Positions 59,001-64,000 of a stretch of DNA of 64,000 bases are shown here, piece by piece; the first letter of the stretch is position 1; each line of letters begins with the position of its first letter. The notes under the pieces were generated by a model. It was not told the DNA's origin and ran no database searches. It saw only the letters and a program-made list of their open reading frames with translations. The DNA lies in the NCBI GenBank assembly GCA_963971225.1, contig CAXARI010000118.1, positions 124,001 to 188,000 on the forward strand, in the 5' to 3' direction. The position numbers and the translations under genes were made by a program. The stretch is from Melieria omissa (lineage: Eukaryota; Arthropoda; Insecta; Diptera; Ulidiidae).

Positions 59001-61815
59001 GTGCATTTCGCTTGACCCTTAAAATTATAAGTGAAAAAAATATTATGTTCCCATTTGTCATTGCCGAAAGGCCAACCAATCGCCAAAACAAAAACTACAA
59101 CAACAAAAGCATCTAATGTTTTTTCATACATACAATTTCTTGAGGCAACAAAACAAAAATCCGCGCAGCCCCCACACGTGTTGCTTCGTTGCTGTCACAA
59201 CAACGACTGATTGAAAGAATGCACCTCTGATCTATATAACCAATCAAATGCTTGTGGAACCTAAGTACGCACAATCATAATAATAATTATTACAAAAAAA
59301 ACAATCACCACTAAAGTGCTTATAGATTCCAAACGGTATGGGTTACGTTAATAAAAAAACCCCTTAAAATGTAGCTAGAGATAGCAGCTTTATCAAATTA
59401 AATCAATAATTTGATTACTATTAGGCAATCATGAACAGATCGATGCGCAAGAGTGACATTAAATGGCTGCCTACTGCAAAATCGATAAAATGCTTGAAAA
59501 ATATGATGATTCTAGGATTATAGAAAAAATAATAACCTTAAAACCTAGCTGGAGTTTTGAGCTTTCATAAATGGGGTCAATCTTCTCGCTATCTCGAATA
59601 CTGCAGGAGAATTTCGTTGTGGAAAAGTGAATATCGACCACATGATACATCTATATCAGGGGTGCACAAAGTCTTCTTATGGAAAAGCAAAAACCAATAC
59701 ATTTAAAGTTGCCCCAAAAATGCAAACAAATTATTTAATTAATTGAATTAGTTGAAAGCACATTGTGCATTTCGCTTGACCCTTAAAATTATAAGTGAAA
59801 AAAATATAATGTTCCCATTTGTCATTGCCGAAAGGCCAACCAATCGCCAAAACAAAAACTACAACAACAAAATCATCTAATTTTTTTTCATACATAGAAT
59901 TTCTTGAGGCAACAAAACAAAACTCCGCGCAGCCCCCACACGTGTTGCTTCGTTGCTGTCACAACAACGACTGATTGAAAGAATGCACCTCTGATCTATA
60001 TAACCAATCAAATGCTTGTGGAACCTAAGTACGCACAATCATAATAATAATTATTACAAAATACACACTCACCACTAAAGTGCTTATAGATTCCAAACGG
60101 TATGGGTTACGTTAATAAAAAACCCCTTAAAATGTAGCTAGAGATTGCAGCTTTATCAAATTAAATCAATAATTTGATTACTATTCGGCAATCATGAACC
60201 GATCGATGGGCAAGAGTGACATTAAATGGCTGCCTACTGCAAAATCGATAAAATGCTTGTAAAATATGATGATTCTAGGTTTATAGAAAAAATAATAACC
60301 TTAAAACCTAGCTGGAGTTTTGAGCTTTCATAAATGGGGTCAATCTTCTCGCTATCTCAAATAATGCAGGAGAATTTCGTTGTGGAAAAGTGATATCGAC
60401 CACATGATACATCTATATCAGGGGGTGCCCAAAATCTTCTTATGGAAAAGCAAAAACCAATACATGTAAAGTTGCCCAAAAAAAATGCAAACAAATTATT
60501 TAATTAGTTGAAAGCACATTGTGCATTTCGCTTGACCCTTAAAATTATAAGTGAAAAAAATATAATGCTCCCATTTGTCATTGCCGAAAGGCCAACCAAT
60601 CGCCAACACAAAAACTACAACAACAAAAGCATCTAATTTTTTTTCATACATGCAATTTCTTGAGGCAACAAAACAAAAATCCGCGCAGCCCCCACACGTG
60701 TTGCTTCGTTGCTGTCACAACAACGACTGATTGAAAGAATGCACCTCTGATCTATATAACCAATCAAATGCTTGTGGAACCTAAGTACGCACAATCACTT
60801 TAATCAAAATGGCGTCAAAATTAAGCCAGAGTGACCACCTTTCACCAATTTGTTAAATAAAAAAAATATCCCACCGGCAGCATGATCGAAATTATGGCTC
60901 TTAAATCTCGACCCGTTAACGGATTTTAATAATATTATGCCTTATTATTTAGCTAGACTCGTATGCTTTCTATAATGGTATCAATCATCCTTCTATACCC
61001 CAAGGTTCGAAAGCAAATCGATTTGGAACGGTGACTTTGAAAAAATTGCTACTTGGGTGCGACCACTAAAATGCTTGTCAACACCAAATGCATAAGTGCG
61101 TATTAATAATTGACCCCTTAAAATTTAGCCAGAGTCTTATGCTTTCTATATTGGTCCCTACCTTTTCATTATCCGTCAGGAATAATGAGCATATCGATGC
61201 GCAAGGATAACATTGAAAAACTGCCTATTACAAAATACACACTCACCACTAAAGTGCTTATAGATTCCAAACGGTATGGGTTACGTTAATAAAAAACCCC
61301 TTAAAATGTAGCTAGAGATTGCAGCTTTATCAAATTAAATCAATAATTTGATTACTATTCGGCAATCATGAACAGATCGATGCGCAAGAGTGACATTAAA
61401 TGGCTGCCTACTGCAAAATCGATAAAATGCTTGTAAAATATGATGATTCTAGGTTTATAGAAAAAATAATAACCTTAAAACCTAGCTGGAGTTTTGAGCT
61501 TTCATAAATGGGGTCAATCTTCTCGCTAGCTCAAATAATGCAGGAGAATTTCGTTGTGGAAAAGTGATATCGACCACATGATACATCTGTATCAGGGGGT
61601 GCCCAAAATCTTCTTATGGAAAAGCAAAAACCAATACATGTAAAGTTGCCCAAAAAAATGCAAACAAATTATTTAATTAGTTGAATTAGTTGAAAGCACA
61701 TTGTGCATTTCGCTTGACCCTTAAAATTATAAGTGAAAAAAATATAATGTTCCCATTTGTCATTGCCGAAAGGCCAACCAATCGCCAACACAAAAAAGCA
61801 TACACACAAAAACTA

Positions 61816-61845
61816 TCAGGTGTACAACTTTGCATCCGCCGTTTT
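61816..61845. repeat. Mariner terminal inverted repeat (+ strand left)
   Basis: TCAGGTGTACAACTTTGCAT begins the repeat. The reverse complement of the other end differs at positions 3 and 19 only. Preceded by TA. Confidence 0.9.
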
Positions 61846-61891
61846 TTTCCAAAATTAAAAGCTTTATTGCGAAAAAGTGCTTACAGATGTA

Positions 61892-62433
61892 TTATTCAAA
61901 GTATTGTCCGTCGCTAGCGACAACTTTCTCCCATCTTTCCGGCAATTTTCGGATCCCGGCTCGAAAAAAGGAGTCCTCTTTTGACGCTATCCATGAAGCA
62001 ATCCATTTTTCCAATTCTTCGAAGGATTGAAAATGTTGATCTGCCAGGCCGTGTGCCATCGAACGGAATAGGTGGAAGTCAGAAGGGGTGACATCTGGGG
62101 AATACGGCGGGTGGGGCAAGACTTCCCATTTCAGCGTTTCCAGGTGCTTTTTGACCACTTTTGCGACGTGAGGCCGAGCATTGTCGTTTTGGAGGATGAC
62201 TCACCATTTTCACTCACCACGAAATCACCATTTTTAAAACGTTGAAACCACTCCCGACACGTTCTTTCACTCAGAGCAGCATCACCGTAAGTTTCTGAGA
62301 GCATTCGATGCGCTTCAGCTGCATTTTTGTCGAATTGTAACAGAAAAGTAAAACTTCCCGCAAATGGCGAGAATTGGGCACATAAACGGACATTTTCGAG
62401 CGTGAATAATACGAAAACAAGAACAACTGTCAC
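61892..62433 (-). pseudogene. Mariner D34D transposase, deleted and frameshifted
   Basis: The N-terminal part (down to about 62215) matches the helix-turn-helix region (TCREWFQRFKNGDF). A deletion then joins it out of frame to the C-terminal half, in the frame ending at 61892. That half starts near the second catalytic Asp (LQNDNARPH, codon 62183-62185). The third catalytic Asp (PSDFHLF, codon 62078-62080) follows exactly 34 residues later, the D34D spacing that defines mariner proper. It continues to the family C-terminus (LPERWEKVVASDGQYFE). The region with the first catalytic Asp is gone, so no active enzyme is possible. Confidence 0.92.
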
Positions 62434-62535
62434 TGAAACGGCGATGACAATTCGTTAGGCACTGTCCACACTCACTTTAAAGGCATTCCCATCTATGTAT
62501 TTCAACCAGCCTCAGCCGGTACAGCCACCTATCGG

Positions 62536-62565
62536 AAAACGGCGGAAGCAAAGTTGTACACCCGA
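62536..62565. repeat. Mariner terminal inverted repeat (+ strand right)
   Basis: Ends GTTGTACACCCGA, followed by TA and the satellite CAACAACAAAAGC. Complementary to 61816-61845 with 2 mismatches. Confidence 0.9.
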
Positions 62566-63764
62566 TACAACAACAAAAGCATCTAATTTTTTTTCATACA
62601 TAGAATTTCTTGAGGCAACAAAACAAAAATCCGCGCAGCCCCACACGTGTTGCTTCGTTGCTGTCACAACAACGACTGATTGAAAGAATGCACCTCTGAT
62701 CTATATAACCAATCAAATGCTTGTGGAACCTAAGTACGCACAATCACTTTAATCAAAATGGCGTCAAAATTAAGCCAGAGTGACCACCTTTCACCAATTT
62801 GTTAAATAAAAAAAATATCCCATCGGCAGCATGATCGAAATTATGGCTCTTAAATCTCGACCCGTTAACGGATTTTAATAATATTATGCCTTATTATTTA
62901 GCTAGACTCGTATGCTTTCTATAATGGTATCAATCATCCTTCTATACCCCAAGGTTCGAAAGCAAATCGATTTGGAACGGTGACTTTGAAAAAATTGCTA
63001 CTTGGGTGCGACCACTAAAATGCCTGTCAACACCAAATGCATAAGTGCATATTAATAATTGACCCCTTAAAATTTAGCCAGAGTCTTATGCTTTCTATAT
63101 TGGTCCCTACCTTTTCATTATCCGTCAGGAATAATGAGCATATCGATGCGCAAGGATAACATTGAAAAACTGCCTATTACAAAATACACACTCACCACTA
63201 AAGTGCTTATAGATTCCAAACGGTATGGGTTACGTTAATAAAAAACCCCTTAAAATGTAGCTAGAGATTGCAGCTTTATCAAATTAAATCAATAATTTGA
63301 TTACTATTCGGCAATCATGAACAGATCGATGCGCAAGAGTGACATTAAATGGCTGCCTACTGCAAAATCGATAAAATGCTTGTAAAATATGATGATTCTA
63401 GGTTTATAGAAAAAATAATAACCTTAAAACCTAGCTGGAGTTTTGAGCTTTCATAAATGGGGTCAATCTTCTCGCTAGCTCAAATAATGCAGGAGAATTT
63501 CGTTGTGGAAAAGTGATATCGACCACATGATACATCTATATCAGGGGGTGCCCAAAATCTTCTTATGGAAAAGCAAAAACCAATACATGTAAAGTTGCCC
63601 AAAAAAATGCAAACAAATTATTTAATTAGTTGAATTAGTTGAAAGCACATTGTGCATTTCGCTTGACCCTTAAAATTATAAGTGAAAAAAATATAATGTT
63701 CCCATTTGTCATTGCCGAAAGGCCAACCAATCGCCAACACAAAAAAGCATACACACAAAAACTA
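62566..63764 (-). repeat. Complex satellite array, inverted arm, block 2
   Basis: One inverted basic unit between the two mariner copies, about 1197 bp once the element and its TA are removed. It includes the 22-bp insertion variant (AAAAAGCATACACACAAAAAC on this strand), in which the mariner lies. No SINE. Confidence 0.93.
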
Positions 63765-64000
63765 TCAGGTGTACAACTTTGCATCCGCCGTTTTTTTCCA
63801 AAATTAAAAGCTTTATTGCGAAAAAGTGCTTACAGATGTATTATTCAAAGTATTGTCCGTCGCTAGCGACAACTTTCTCCCATCTTTCCGGCAATTTTCG
63901 GATCCCGGCTCGAAAAAAGGAGTCCTCTTTTGACGCTATCCATGAAGCAATCCATTTTTCCAATTCTTCGAAGGATTGAAAATGTTGATCTGCCAGGCCG
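63765..64000 (-). mobile_element. Mariner-family transposon, tandem duplicate cut by the window edge
   Basis: Same terminal repeat and insertion point as at 61816, offset 1949 bp, with the unit around it. 63841-64000 carries the C-terminal end of the same transposase pseudogene. The remainder lies outside the window. Confidence 0.9.

Larger units (their letters stand above)
49397..61815 (-). repeat. Complex satellite array, inverted arm, block 1
   Basis: Same satellite, reverse-complemented. The anchor's last base lies at 49467, 50648, 51828, 52590, 53355, 54841, 55603, 57089, 57853, 59033, 59797, 60553 and 61735. Unit lengths are 1181, 1180, 762, 765, 1486, 762, 1486, 764, 1180, 764, 756 and 1182. 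Short units lack subrepeats 3 and 4 and keep an AATTATTATTATGATTG remnant of a SINE tail at the joint. The 762+1486 pair forms a 2248-bp higher-order repeat. About 51.0-53.5 kb recurs at about 58.2-60.7 kb (offset 7206). No protein gene is seen. Confidence 0.94.
61816..62565 (-). mobile_element. Mariner-family transposon, internally deleted (750 bp)
   Basis: Flanked by the TA duplication (61814-61815 and 62566-62567) with 30-bp terminal inverted repeats (61816-61845 and 62536-62565) agreeing at 28 of 30 positions, starting TCRGGTGTACAAC. Full mariners are about 1.3 kb, so about 0.5 kb is lost from the middle. The empty satellite reads CAAAAACTACAACAAC. The transposase remnant is on the minus strand. 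The element and its unit are tandemly duplicated 1949 bp downstream. Confidence 0.93.

Overview
This window looks like heterochromatic satellite DNA from an insect, probably a fly. The evidence is a complex tandem satellite that fills almost all non-transposon sequence, a P-superfamily (THAP) DNA transposon, a D34D mariner, Ty3/gypsy LTR elements with a SAP-domain Gag, and a tRNA-derived SINE. I see no host protein gene, no true tRNA or rRNA gene, no bacterial or CRISPR feature. The only long intact reading frame is a retrotransposon gag, present twice. The fly assignment is inference from element types.

Layout. Positions 1-49396 hold the satellite in one orientation (called + here), interrupted by a 3130-bp LTR retrotransposon (16855-19984), a second copy of it carried by a segmental duplication (26956-30085), a 422-bp solo LTR (38143-38564) and a 3021-bp decayed P-like element (40112-43132). 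At 49396/49397 the satellite flips orientation and continues inverted to the window end. A deleted mariner (61816-62565) sits there, and a tandem copy of it starts at 63765 and runs off the edge.

Satellite structure. The basic unit is about 1174-1183 bp. It contains four diverged subrepeats of about 167-183 bp (each with an ATCGAT or TCGATA box and a CTAGCTA..TTTTAAGG-like core), a module with a TATA box and initiator-like sequence, and an AT-rich block. Unit lengths fall into classes: about 762-777 (two subrepeats lost), 1143-1183 (basic), about 1695 (SINE-bearing) and about 2198 (two SINE modules). Three units (2198+1695+1174) form a 5066-bp higher-order repeat present twice in tandem (410-10542). 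Sixteen full-length SINE copies are all in the + arm. The inverted arm has only two 5'-truncated ones and is rich in short units.

How the parts relate. The SINE has become part of the satellite unit and is amplified with it. The transposons entered individual units and were then copied or not by unequal exchange, so they act as time markers. The LTR element was duplicated with identical target-site duplications, an empty-site relative remains near 48590, and the mariner is in a fresh tandem duplication. The LTR element keeps gag, LTRs, a primer-binding site and a polypurine-like tract but has lost protease, RT, RNase H and the integrase core. It therefore looks like a gag-only, non-autonomous derivative.
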